Below, one piece after another: positions 42,961 to 53,440 of a stretch of DNA of 64,000 nucleotides. The DNA is from Agarophyton chilense (taxonomy: Eukaryota > Rhodophyta > Florideophyceae > Gracilariales > Gracilariaceae): assembly GCA_030374765.1 (NCBI GenBank), contig JARGXX010000129.1, positions 620,001 to 684,000 of the forward strand, written 5' to 3'. Made by a program: the position numbers and the translations under genes. The notes under the pieces are model-generated. The model searched no databases. It worked only from the letters and a program-made list of their open reading frames with translations, and had not been told where the DNA came from. Positions within the stretch are counted from its first letter, which is position 1, and each line of letters begins with the position of its first letter.

Positions 42961-44240
42961 TACAACTAGAAATGCCCAAGGCTACTTAGCTGGTTTTATC
43001 ACGGCAGCGTGGAATCATTTGGTACACCTGGAATTTTTCTGTTCACGAGTTTTGGGATCTGCCCTGTACGGGTGTAACACCAGTAGCCTTCCGTCCGGCA
43101 ACACATGAATCATGTGTTCCGTCCTATTTATCTCACGAAGAAATTCATCCTATATTGTGGTAAAGTTCCGTAGAATGGTATGCAACCGTGTAACGGTAAG
43201 GATCCGATACATGATCTACGCCGAGCTTGTCAAGCTTAACATGATGGATTTGGTCGTAACTCGTTGAAGCCGGGTTTCTCTTCTCTTCCGTCCCACATTT
43301 CGCTTGTGAACCATTCGGCGGTTGAGCAACGGTCTTCTCTCCCTCTTGAGGGTAAACGACATCGAACATTTTGGTAGCGATTATCCCAGTAGGAATCATT
43401 CTGAAGAGGTCAGACAATACTGTAGCAGTAACTTGGTTGTTTCCCAGAAACTTAGGTGTTGAGCCAAGGTTGGCAATTAACACTTTGAATAGCTTTTCAA
43501 GTTCCACTTGAAGTATTATATTCGCAAGAGCGGGATGAGACATGCCATTAGAGATGATAAACATTGTACCACCAGAAGACCGTGTTGACGGGTAGTTACG
43601 CTAACCCATCCATTGGATTTCGCTGGGACTCTGATAGACGCGCCAAGTCGGAGCTGGATTCATTGCCGCGAAGCGGGTGGCTATTCCTGCGCAGCAGGAA
43701 GTGGGCTTCTTCAAAACGCGACTTATAATACGGCGGACGATAATGAATGATAAGCCATCTTCCATATCAACATGCTTTATGCGAGGCATAATCGCATCGA
43801 AGAATCGGTCACATAATTCACAACCCTATGAAACCGAGGCAGGAAATGGTCGGCGCAGAACAAGTTTGAGCTTCATAAAAAAAGATCCAAACAGAACGAT
43901 TAGGGCGACTTTGCCAACCATCTCTGGCGGATTTTTATTTGCGTCTGCGACATCAAATATCACATCGGTTATTTTTGCTTTGCCACGACCATAAATTACT
44001 TTGAGAACCGGTTAGTACGAATCCGACTCCGCAGGAGAAGCAAAACACCAAAAATATAAGAATCCACGTCTAATACGGCCGGCTTCCATCTAACGATGGT
44101 AACCGGAAAGCGAGGTGGGGATGCCTTGGGCGACGAAACCCTCGATGTTTGGCACACCTCGTTCGTAGAAGAGACTTCGTCTATCAGTCTTTCTGGGGTT
44201 CTTTCGCCTGGGACTGGTCCGTGGAATCTTAGAAAACTAG

Positions 44241-45465
44241 CAGCATTAGGCTAGCGGGGTTGATAGTTGTGGTTTAACAGGAACTGATGGCCTGCGAAGC
44301 AAGATAAAGTAACTTCTTACGCGGTTTGGGAGTCGGAAGATTCCCGGAAAACTACGTTTTCGCGCCAGTCAAAAGCTGTTGCCGTCATGGAGCACGTCAG
44401 CGCTCCCTCACCGAGGAGGTGAGGGCTCCGTCAATACAATCCTCGTTCGCAGGTTTTTTCAATAGCTTCAACCCTGGGCCGCCACTAGCGCCGAGGACGC
44501 CGCAATATGCCGCAATCCATACGCCCCTATTTCACGGCCAGTGGCCGTCTTCACCAAATTCGCTAATTAGCCGTCTCCGCTTCACGTGTCAAAAGCTGCT
44601 GTTTTTGTCCAACACCTTCCTGGCCTTTCGCCGCTCTACCCATCTCCGAGTATTAGAGTTGGCTCCCGCCTCGCTAGGCAACCTACGTCGTCACGATCGT
44701 CATATCCAACGATCTATACCCGCCTTTGAGGCTTCGTGCCGCGATCGCCGCCGTAACAGAACACCAAACCAACCCACCTCTTGTGTCTTTCGTTCTGCTT
44801 TCGCGGAGCCCCAGTCCGCCCTCGTCACTCTCCCTGTCCTGCAGCTTTCTCATGGTCTTTCGTCTCCAGTGGCCACCCGTTCTGCCACTGAAGAGATATC
44901 CCACAGCAGTACCTTTCAGTACGCGCGGCGCCGTCTTTTTTGGTCCAGCATGTAGCATTCTCAATGCACCTGAGTTCGACCGATCGAAATAATACGAAGT
45001 CGCGATACGGCATCCATAAGCTATTGCTTGGGCTATACCCGATTACGAGAAGTTATGAGAAGAATTACTTCATGGAAAGAATAGGACAGGAGAAATTTTA
45101 AGTAGGAAGTACTGTATTTAGTGTAAACTGTAAGGTTTCATCACCAAATACTTTATTTGGTATTATTTAGATAATGGTGTAGTGGCTCGCCACGTGTATG
45201 CAGTACTGCATAGTACTTGCTTTTCCTCTTGGCACATTAAAGAGCACAGGGCCCAGGTGATAACGGCGAGGACCAACCAACAACCACAAACCAACAACCA
45301 ACAACCACCAACCAACAACCAACAACCACCAACCAACAAAAACACCATCTTGGTGAGTCCTATAAATCCTAAAGTGGTTCACCACGAAGGGGCACCTATA
45401 GTATCAGTTCTCAACCGTTCTGAGCTATAGCTCTTGTTCCGAGGATACCCTCTACTGTTGCGCGT
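44241..45465. other. Intergenic DNA with a short tandem repeat
   Basis: An open plus-strand frame at 44,326-44,955 (209 codons, Arg/Ser/Pro-rich) lacks any motif and is doubtful. A block of accaaccaacaacc-type repeats lies at 45,275-45,345. Confidence 0.4.
45275..45345. repeat. AACC/ACAACC simple tandem repeat
   Basis: About 70 bp of caaccaacaaccacc units, strongly asymmetric (no G on the plus strand). Confidence 0.9.
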
Positions 45466-46866
45466 TTACCGCCCTTTTTCTACAGCTTTCTGTGCGTGTG
45501 TGTGGGTTGTTTTCTTTACTGGTACTTGGTTATTTGTTTGGCTCTTGAATCCGCGAAGACGGCGTGTCGGAAAGGCCTTTATGTAAAACGACACTATTGC
45601 GCGATCCTTGAATACAATAAAACCACTGTTCCTCGCCACCTTCAGTGCTGCATGGGCACCCTTCCCTTTCTCAAATATTTGGACGAGACGCCATTGTCCA
45701 CGAAGGGCGTGCTTCAAACTTTCAATTGCTTCCTTTAGAGCCGAGCGGTTTATGCCATCAATATTATTAAACCGGACAGTGCCTAAGACTTTGCACTCCG
45801 AGTCGCCGAGTCTCTGTAATTGCCTGGCGTGGAAGTGTCTGGTATAGAAATTGTCCATTACCATAAGTCTCCCATGCTCTAGCGTCGGATACAGTTGTGT
45901 CTGGTGTGCCATTTAGGCACATCAAAGCGCAGAATTAGAGCTTTTCTGTACCAGGAGTCCGTCAATTGTCCTTTCTACAGCCCCTCTGAGATTTCGGATA
46001 ACCTTTGTATAGCGCTTTTCTGGACTCTGACCGGACCGATTTCCGAAACCATTATCTTGAAAGCTATGAAGATACGCATGTGACCACCCGACAACTGCGT
46101 AGAATCTTTTTACAAACTTGACCGGCTTGTTCTTCATATAAGATTGAGCTGAGGTACGTCCCTTACAACAGAAAGTGTTCTCATCTAGAGAAATGACCTC
46201 AACTGGAACTGCAAGTGTAGCACCGTTCCGCCCAAAGTGTTCTAGAACTTTTCTTCTATGCCATTGTGTTTCAACCACACTAAAGTCTGGATTACACATT
46301 TCATACAATCGTAGTGCCACACGTATGTTCATGAAGGTATTCCTGCTCAAAGTCTTCTGAAAAAAAATACCCAGGAGCCCCGATGTATTTTAGTAGTCCG
46401 GAAGGTGGTTTAGCCGATGAAAGGAAGTCGCCAGCTCCAAACTAAGATAGGCTCGCAGCTCATCCATTCGAAGAGGCTTCCTTCGTTTTCCTCATTTTAG
46501 TAGTTTTGTACTAGTCCAGGACCTCACTTCTTCCAAAAATTTGTCGTTTAGTAACAACTTGAAGGTACCCAACTCCTTCTTTTTTACGTAAGCTCTTCTT
46601 ACCAGCTGTTCTTTGAGTAGGTACAAACCACTGCATTTCCCTCACTTTGCGCAGTACGGATGGTTCTTGCACAGATCTTCTTTTTCTACTGCGCCGAGTG
46701 ATGTCACAATAAATTCTTCGCTGTCATTTCCATCCCAACATTCCTGGTTTGCGACTTCAAAGTTGCATTCTTGAGTATTCATGAGTGCCGTATAGTCTAC
46801 ACTTTCGATAACAGTAGGTGAGGAAGAAGAAGATTGATTCATGAAATTCCAAGTTGTTCGAGGCAA
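45466..46866 (-). pseudogene. piggyBac-like transposase relic
   Basis: Three minus-strand frames. The first, 46,866-46,642, is an acidic N-terminus. The second, 46,350-45,922, reads MSRNTFMNIRVALRLYE, then VISLDENTFCCKGRTSAQSY and MKNKPVKFVKRFY. The third, 45,912-45,466, has VMDNFYTRHFHARQL and VLGTVRFNN. The order MSRNxF, DExxxxxKGR, KP.K.., MDNFYTS.x.L and GT.R is the DDE_Tnp_1_7 (piggyBac) signature; catalytic Asp residues are visible in LDENTF and MDNFYT. A stop at 45,913 and missing sequence around 46,400-46,640 break it. TTAA target copies were not identified. Confidence 0.75.
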
Positions 46867-47732
46867 GATTACGAAACAGAAATCTCACAGTGGAGAAAAG
46901 GCATGGCCATGTTGTTTGGCGGGTTTTCTAGGGTTTGGTAGGGCCGGTTGCGATGCCATCAGTTCATCTGAGCGCACAATTTAGTGTCAATAAAAGTACG
47001 CATACTTTTGTTACGACGTGCATGTTACTCGAGAAAGGAGAATTGGCGCGTTTTATGTAGCTGATATTGGCTCACTATCGTAACTGTCATTGGCTCAGAT
47101 TGTAGCTAGGTCAAAAGGATCCAATGAGAGTGCAATATCTTATGTCTATCATGGTAGAGATAACAGAAACAAGTACTTGGCAGGCTGGCATGTGGTTGAG
47201 TTTCAGTCTTTTCTTCCTCTATCCAATCATGTGCACAGCTTATGTCTACCTGAGTACACATAAGCTTCCAGTTTCAAAACGGTTAAAAAGGGCTAATGTG
47301 TTTCCCTTTTTTTTCTCCAATGTATTTCGAATGCTTATGCGGCGTCGTTTTGCCCTTTGAGAAATGCTATCTTAAGTTCGTGCCCATCCGCGCCGGTAAC
47401 CGTGCCGAGATCTCCATTGTCTCTGTACCCCATTTTGTATCCATCACCGTAGTGGATCCAGAACGTCGATGGGCATGCCCGTCTGGCAGTAAACTGCCGG
47501 ACACAAAGTTCATGTTGGAACCCTTTGCCCAGATAACGCACTGTTCCTTAAAACCATCCCTCGTCCTATTCAAGTGCTGCCCTGACGGGTAAAAGGCTTG
47601 GTTCAAATGGTAGACCTACGGATCCGTCGCGCCATATGTCACAGTCCCCTGGGGGGAGTGTGGATATGAAAAGGTTTGTTGCCTGATTCTTTACGGATGG
47701 AGGATCCCCCCTAATGCAAGGTGTATATCCCA
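46867..47732. other. Spacer DNA at the inner edge of the right arm
   Basis: No recognised gene. A short minus-strand frame at 47,335-47,541 (WIHYGDGYKMGYRDNGDLG) could be a transposon fragment, but I cannot place it. Confidence 0.35.
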
Positions 47733-47802
47733 ACGTTACGCTATCGAGGTTTAAAGACCCGGTTTCGGATGGACTTGGACACCTAGGTTCTAGTTGTACG
47801 TT

Positions 47803-48453
47803 ATGGGTATTTCAGGAGCACAGGCTAGATGTGTGTTCATCCCTTTCTTTTTTGGTGTGGGACATTCGCTCAATACTAGCATGTCTGTTGCGACACGCTG
47901 CCTCCAGGCCATAAATTTGCTCGCGGCGATCTGTAGTCCCAGTGTTGGCATCGTCAGTAACGCGATCAGACTCCCGTCTGGTCCACTATCTTTTGGTACG
48001 AAGAACTTGACGTTGTGTTTGGTGGCTCTACAGCTACTTCTGTTCATCTTAGTGATTCAAATTTCTAAGATGGTTTGGTTTGCTGTGTTTGTTCTTTGTA
48101 GTGGGCTTTTGGTTGTTTTATTTGCTACTGGCGCTTGCATATCCGCTTTGCTTGTACGAGAATTATTCGGCAAGAACAACAGTGCTTTGATATATGGTGT
48201 GGGAAGGAGCCTGGCTTTGGGATTCGGATGTTTGGTCGCAGTGTTTGCAGTTGAACGATTAGCGTCTCATGCCGTTTCCGAGCCGATGGCGAATCTTGCC
48301 CAATACTATTTTGCGATTGGGTGGACTATTTTTGGGCTCGTTGCCGCTGTGCATCTCCACAAGAGTCCTGAAGCATTCCCACTGAAAGGCACAGCGATAG
48401 TGAATGACTACGGTTCCACAAAGCGTGCGTCTGGGTTTAAAAGTGTTATTTGA
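47803..48453 (+). pseudogene. Fragment of a multi-pass membrane protein (right copy)
   Basis: The counterpart of 19,596-20,246 with the same ~5 hydrophobic helices. It starts at the ATG at 47,803, 70 bp inside the arm edge. Nucleotide differences cluster between 47,860 and 48,065 and again just after the stop, and are rare in between. Upstream of the arm edge no frame continues the missing N-terminal half, so this copy is truncated too. It is a transporter-like protein of uncertain family. Confidence 0.5.
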
Positions 48454-51024
48454 TATTTCTTTGGAAGTGGTATGGCTTTCAGTAGCTCGATATGTGATTC
48501 TGAAACAGCTTGAGATTTATATGATTTAAACCGGAGGGATGCGAATGTGGCGAAACTTTCCCATTGCAGAATATGCTCTGGTTATTCTAATCAGCTCGGG
48601 CACGAAACAGCATTCCGACTTGTTCCTGTGGACATGTGGGTTGAATCATTAAAAGTTTGCAGAAGTGCATGATGACATTCAGAGTTGGTATGTCACTTGC
48701 ACTCGAGGCATTGGACCTCCAACATGATGGCATTCGAAAGAAAGAAAGTTTTCTTGGGTGTTCTTCTACAGTACTTGAGGATTAGGTTAGCATACCAATG
48801 TACGGAAGAAAGATTGCTCGATCAGAAAAGCTCGTGGGCTTTCGAAAGAATTGTCTCGAGGTAGGTGAGGAGGGCAGCAACGCCGTTCGTGCCGACGAAA
48901 TTTGAAGAGAGTGTCCTATGAAGTTGAGACAGAAGATTTACATAGAACTGCTTTTGATCGAAAAGAGTGATGACAGCGATGCACGAAATATTTGATCTCC
49001 GTGCGACAAGAAACAATCGGCACAGTGGCTCTACTCCCCTCTGTTCGCCCTGCATCCATTTAGGGCATTACGTACATAGTGAGGTTCATTAGTGTGCGAA
49101 GAGCTGTAGAAGGGATTAACGAACGGGTGCACGTGAAGAAACAGTGGGCGAATAGGCGGGACGCACGCAGTCGAGAATCTTTCGAAGATAAAAAGGTTTC
49201 TGTGAACAAGTTAGTGCATTGAGTGTGTTTGGAAGGCAAGCGTTAGAAAAGTATCGAGCAGAATACCCAGCACCAAGATTTGCTTCAGATTAGCTAGAAA
49301 TTGAGGAAACACGCTCATGAAGAAGAAAAGGAAACAAGGCCGCCGCTTGCTTTGAGTCCCTTTGAAAGACGCACTCCGCACCTTTTTGACACTTGGGCAA
49401 TCTTGTAAATGATGCATTGTCAAACAACTCCCTGGGAGGCAAGTCCTCTCCCTCTCTCTGTTTGTCTTGGGTACAAGGTTTCCCCGAACCTATTTTCTCC
49501 ATGCGACTTTTAGTTAATCGTTCTAATACCTACTACTCGTCTTCGTCTTTCCGGTGGACATTAGCTTTTTATTCCCAAGCTCAAGTAAAACTTTTGAAAG
49601 AAAAACTTTTCCCATTGCAATGGTCAAGGACTTTCCGTTCTTGGCTTCCGTCGACAAAAGTGGCTCTAGTGCGATGAAATGATATATTGTGGAACCTCTT
49701 GAGTAACTTGAAGGTGCCGCATTATAGGGATAAATAGTCAAATATCGGAAAGAAGTTGGAGCCACACCATCATTTTGATCCGCCACGATGGCAGATTCGA
49801 AATGGCGAACGAGTTCGTTGCAGAGATCGAAACAATCACAGACATAGAAAGAAGAACATGCCTCATGAATGAATTTTCAATATCACCAAGTGAGAGCGGG
49901 AGCATACGAGATTCCCAAAGCGCTTACTTCTAGTTGAAGAGCAGGGTATACCCAGCAGGTTTGAGTTTTTGTTAATATTTGGTAGATCTAACAGCGATAG
50001 TAGCAGCCTTGAGAAGAACCATTATGGAAGAGAGACGGGTGTTTCGGGTGCTTTCTTACCAACTCCACGTGATGGCCCTTCGATGAAAGCTAAGAGTCCC
50101 ACCAACCCTTCTTCAAAATCTCGTGACACACATATTAGAAAGGCACGAACGCTGTCTGTTGAATTTGTTCGGAAGATTGTAGACTGACGCTTTGATACAT
50201 GTTTGGAGTTAGCCTTCAAAAGGTGAACAAAGGTATATTGTACTATATCATCATTTACAATGTGCTTCGAATGATTAATCGAAAGCTCGTGCGCGATAAT
50301 CCCCGGAAATCTAATCTGCTGCTGGGAGACGAGGCAGATGTTGAGGGAGTTCGAGTGAGGCTCGTGATTTGCTGCCTGGAACGTGCATTTCCGATCAATT
50401 TCATCACAGTCGATTACTTCTGAACAGCTTGCGTGGCATCGTCGTCGAGCACTGTACTCAAGATCCAATGGCACAGAACAGTCGTCACCTCACCTCACCA
50501 CTGTCTGTTTCTTTCCGACAATTTCGTTGCATTCCGCCAAAGCACCGTAAGCGGATACTTATGAACAGATAATGTCCTCGAACGCAAGCTCTTCGACGCC
50601 TCTCCAATTTGGATTGCTGATTATTACGTATGAATCAGAGCAAAATGCCGACACTGAAACTAGTAGCAATGACTTTGAGTTCTTCGACTCGCTCTTCGCT
50701 GTGGTGTATAAAAGAGCTCGCTCTTCGTCCACACTCCGACTCTTCCATTCCGCGCTCACCAACCGATTTGAATCTAAACGCCATTGAAGTGGTTCTTTCT
50801 GTCCTCCTGTCACTCTTTTTTCTATCGGTTGGTCGAGTTCTCTGAGTTGGTTGCTTTTCAGTCTTGCCTTCACCATCCGAATCCACCGGCCTGGCCCGAC
50901 CCCAACGATCCCAACCTACTCCACTCTTCCCCACCCCACCGTACCCCACCCCTCTCCATTCCACCTCCCTTTTATCTTTAAACCCGGGCACCCTGTCTTG
51001 AATATCTCTCCCAAGACACCAAAG
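48454..51024. other. Intergenic part of the right arm
   Basis: This mirrors 17,025-19,595. The C/T-rich tract at 50,885-50,985 precedes the CBM20 start and is a likely promoter or leader region. Confidence 0.5.
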
Positions 51025-52209
51025 ATGAAAAGCTTTTTACTCGAGGGCGTCATGAAGATGTTTGGAAGTATTTTCGAGAACTGCACTCACAAAAACATCC
51101 GCAACCAAGCGCCGTCCATGTCATCAAGCTCTTCTTCTTCCATTGCTAGCGGACTGTCCCACAACCAGGCCAGAGGCGCAAATGGGTGTGCCCTATCACG
51201 GACTGTGTCAACATCCCCTTCTTCTTCCCTTTCTGGCGAGCAATACACCTACCAAGCCAGCAGCGCGGACGAGTATACGCCATCGGGCTCCGTGTCATCA
51301 ACTCTGTCAGGGATGACAATTGCGGACTTGGTACTCGCCCAACGATGGGATGAGCAAAACGAAACAAGCCAAAGCAAAGAAGAGCGTGAACGCAGCTTGG
51401 CAGGGACGGTAGCTTCCCTCGTTCGACGCTTCTGTTTTGGACAGGCGGTGGTGCTGGGAGAGCTCCCGGTTTTGCTCCCCAAAGGCCAGATTTTCGTGAT
51501 AAGCGGCGATCAGCACGTCCCTCCGTACTGCTGGCACGTCCAATGTCGGCCGTGCCCTGAGGAATGGCCCGCTGCGTTGGTGCTGATGGGATTTGATTGG
51601 CGAGCGACAGCGGTGTGGCTCCTGCAGCTGCAGAACGCGTCCGATCCTGCCTTGCTACAACAGCTGAAGGCAGTTGCGACCATGTGCGCACCTGGTAGCA
51701 TGGTACTGCTGATGTCTTGGTCGCCGGCGGCTGTTGAGGTGGCGAGCGACGCGGGGTTCTCCGAAGACGCAGCTCAGTATGGGGCACCCCTGTACCTGCT
51801 GAGGAAGAAGGAGCGACATGCTCGGTGTGACGAGACCGAGAGTCCGTACACCTCCCCGCCGTACAGTCCACCACCAGAACCAGTGTTCGACGGATGGGCT
51901 GTAAGATTCAGTTTGGCCGAGGATACGTTGCCGCTTGATGCACGAAACGCATTGGTTGGGGGGGTTGCAAAAGTGGTTGGCAACTGCGTCGCTTTAGGAA
52001 GTTGGAACACGGAAGCGGGGTTGCGGATGGAGGTCATGGGGAGTAGCTTGCTCGCGGAAGCAGTCATTGAACGGAATGACAACGCCGAGTACAAGTACGT
52101 AGTGGAGAGCAAGGAAGGGGCGGTTTTGTGGGAAAGCGGTTGCAACAGGTACGTCCCGCCTGAAAATGGGATTAGTATTCTGTTACAAGATCAATGGAGG
52201 TGTTTGTAA
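51025..52209 (+). CDS. CBM20 starch-binding-domain protein (right copy)
   Basis: Identical in all 394 residues to the left copy at 15,840-17,024 and oriented away from it. The start ATG at 51,025 has the context ccaaagATGA. The domains are a Ser-rich N-terminus, a unique central region (residues about 100-260) and a C-terminal CBM20 (residues 290-393; LGSWN, AEYKYVV, WESGCNRY). Complete protein identity, while flanking non-coding DNA within the same arm differs by several percent, points to selection or gene conversion acting on this part. Dosage of a starch-associated protein is a possible consequence. The molecular function beyond glucan binding is unknown. Confidence 0.82.
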   Translation: MKSFLLEGVMKMFGSIFENCTHKNIRNQAPSMSSSSSSSIASGLSHNQARGANGCALSRTVSTSPSSSLSGEQYTYQASSADEYTPSGSVSSTLSGMTIADLVLAQRWDEQNETSQSKEERERSLAGTVASLVRRFCFGQAVVLGELPVLLPKGQIFVISGDQHVPPYCWHVQCRPCPEEWPAALVLMGFDWRATAVWLLQLQNASDPALLQQLKAVATMCAPGSMVLLMSWSPAAVEVASDAGFSEDAAQYGAPLYLLRKKERHARCDETESPYTSPPYSPPPEPVFDGWAVRFSLAEDTLPLDARNALVGGVAKVVGNCVALGSWNTEAGLRMEVMGSSLLAEAVIERNDNAEYKYVVESKEGAVLWESGCNRYVPPENGISILLQDQWRCL

Positions 52210-52248
52210 ATAGTTTGTAAATAGTTTGTAAATAGTTTGTAAATAGTA
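52203..52248. repeat. 11-bp tandem repeat at the CBM20 3' end
   Basis: Four copies of ttgtaaatagt, the counterpart of 15,802-15,846. Confidence 0.9.
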
Positions 52249-52640
52249 CATGAGAACGACAAGGCTTTTCATTGCACAAACGTATAAGAGGAGCTCTTTT
52301 TTGAGTGATTAGATGTAGGTGCTCTCGACCACTCTGCTCAGGCTGAGGGAGGATGAAATCTGAGTGACAGCTCCTTGTATACGTAGCTGGCAAGAAAATC
52401 ACCATGCGACGCTAAAACGCAGTTTGCGGAGCAACGTGTTCGCCGTGAAATTGGGAGGTGACGCAGTTAAAATTGATCATTTGGCAAGCGTTATGAAGGG
52501 ATGGAAAGCTGATTGCTGACATGTGAGATTCCGGGATTACGCACTAGGAAAAAGAGTGCTCTCTGGAGAATGTCATGGCATGGCATTGGCACAGAACAAA
52601 AAAAGAGCGAAGGGGTATTAGCGCTGGTCGTGAATTATAA

Positions 52641-53440
52641 GGGTAGAATACAAGCGTTTCTTCGCATTCGCTCTTGAGAGGCGCCGCCGCAAATCCATAA
52701 TTTGCGGGTGAGCTTAACAAGAGACTCCCCGAGCGCAGAAGGACGAACGGGGAGCGCATGATCAGGCGGAGGTCTCGCGCATGGTACGATAGACCAAGCA
52801 CAAAAGCTGCATGGTGCGGGGTTATGTTTTTGTGGGGACGGCGAATCCATGTCTGATGTAGAAAGGAATGACGTGGCGGGTGCGTGGACCCACGTTCCAC
52901 TGCGGTCGGAGCAGTGGCGCGGTCCACCACGCAGGGCGCGGGGGCGGCGGTTCGATGGCCGAGCGTAACCCTTCAAACGAGCGAGGGTAGTACTTGCGGC
53001 GCAGCTTTCGGAGGTGATTGAACCCTCCAGCACGACGGTGGCGACCCAAATAGGACCCATGAGCTGAAGGGGGGAGCGCCAGAATCGCACGAGCAGCCGA
53101 TTCCCTCGACACCCAAAATTTTCGGTCCATTTTTGTCTCGAACGGTTTGAAAGGGTGAGCCCCCCTCACTCTTGCATGCACTTTCCGAAAGTGCTTTCGT
53201 AGCTAGCCAATCTACACATACCCTTCCCCCCCCCTGTCCATGCTTGGCTACGGCGTACCCGTCGTACCGCGCGCATTCCTTGTCGTTATTTGGGCCTTTT
53301 GATCTGTTCTCCCACCACCCCCCAAGAGCTCCTTCCACCATCTCCATCGCAGCCCTTCATCCGGTCATCCTGCCCTGCCCCACCTTTCCGCCCCACCATT
53401 ACTCTTCGCATCCTCACGCCCAAACTTCCCACCATTCGCC
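52641..53440. other. Intergenic region upstream of EDC4
   Basis: No gene recognised; the overlapping minus-strand ORFs here have no motifs. From about 53,215 the plus strand is strongly C/T-rich up to the EDC4 ATG, which is a likely leader or promoter. Confidence 0.45.

Larger units (their letters stand above)
38280..44240 (-). mobile_element. Old Ty3/gypsy element remnant (element 3), split by a DNA transposon
   Basis: Minus-strand similarity to element 1 runs colinearly from the post-integrase segment (FIRKKYWNPGKQKCHKLS near 38,380) through integrase (38,740-39,277), RNase H (39,536-39,790) and RT (40,200-40,713). It is interrupted by 40,716-42,960 and resumes in RT/protease up to about 44,240 (43,145-43,564 VLIANLGSTPKFLGNNQV; 43,601-43,789). 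Many stops and indels leave no usable ORF, and much greater divergence than in elements 1 and 2 marks it as the oldest copy. No LTRs, no gag and no antisense ORF were found around it. Confidence 0.75.
47733..52640. repeat. Right arm of the large inverted repeat
   Basis: The reverse complement of 15,420-20,316; see that entry. It lies next to the single-copy gene block, whereas the left arm lies next to retrotransposon DNA. Confidence 0.95.

Noticed and set aside
44326-44955. 209-codon plus-strand ORF as a gene
   Set aside because: No motif, composition typical of chance ORFs in GC-richer DNA, and overlapping frames on both strands.
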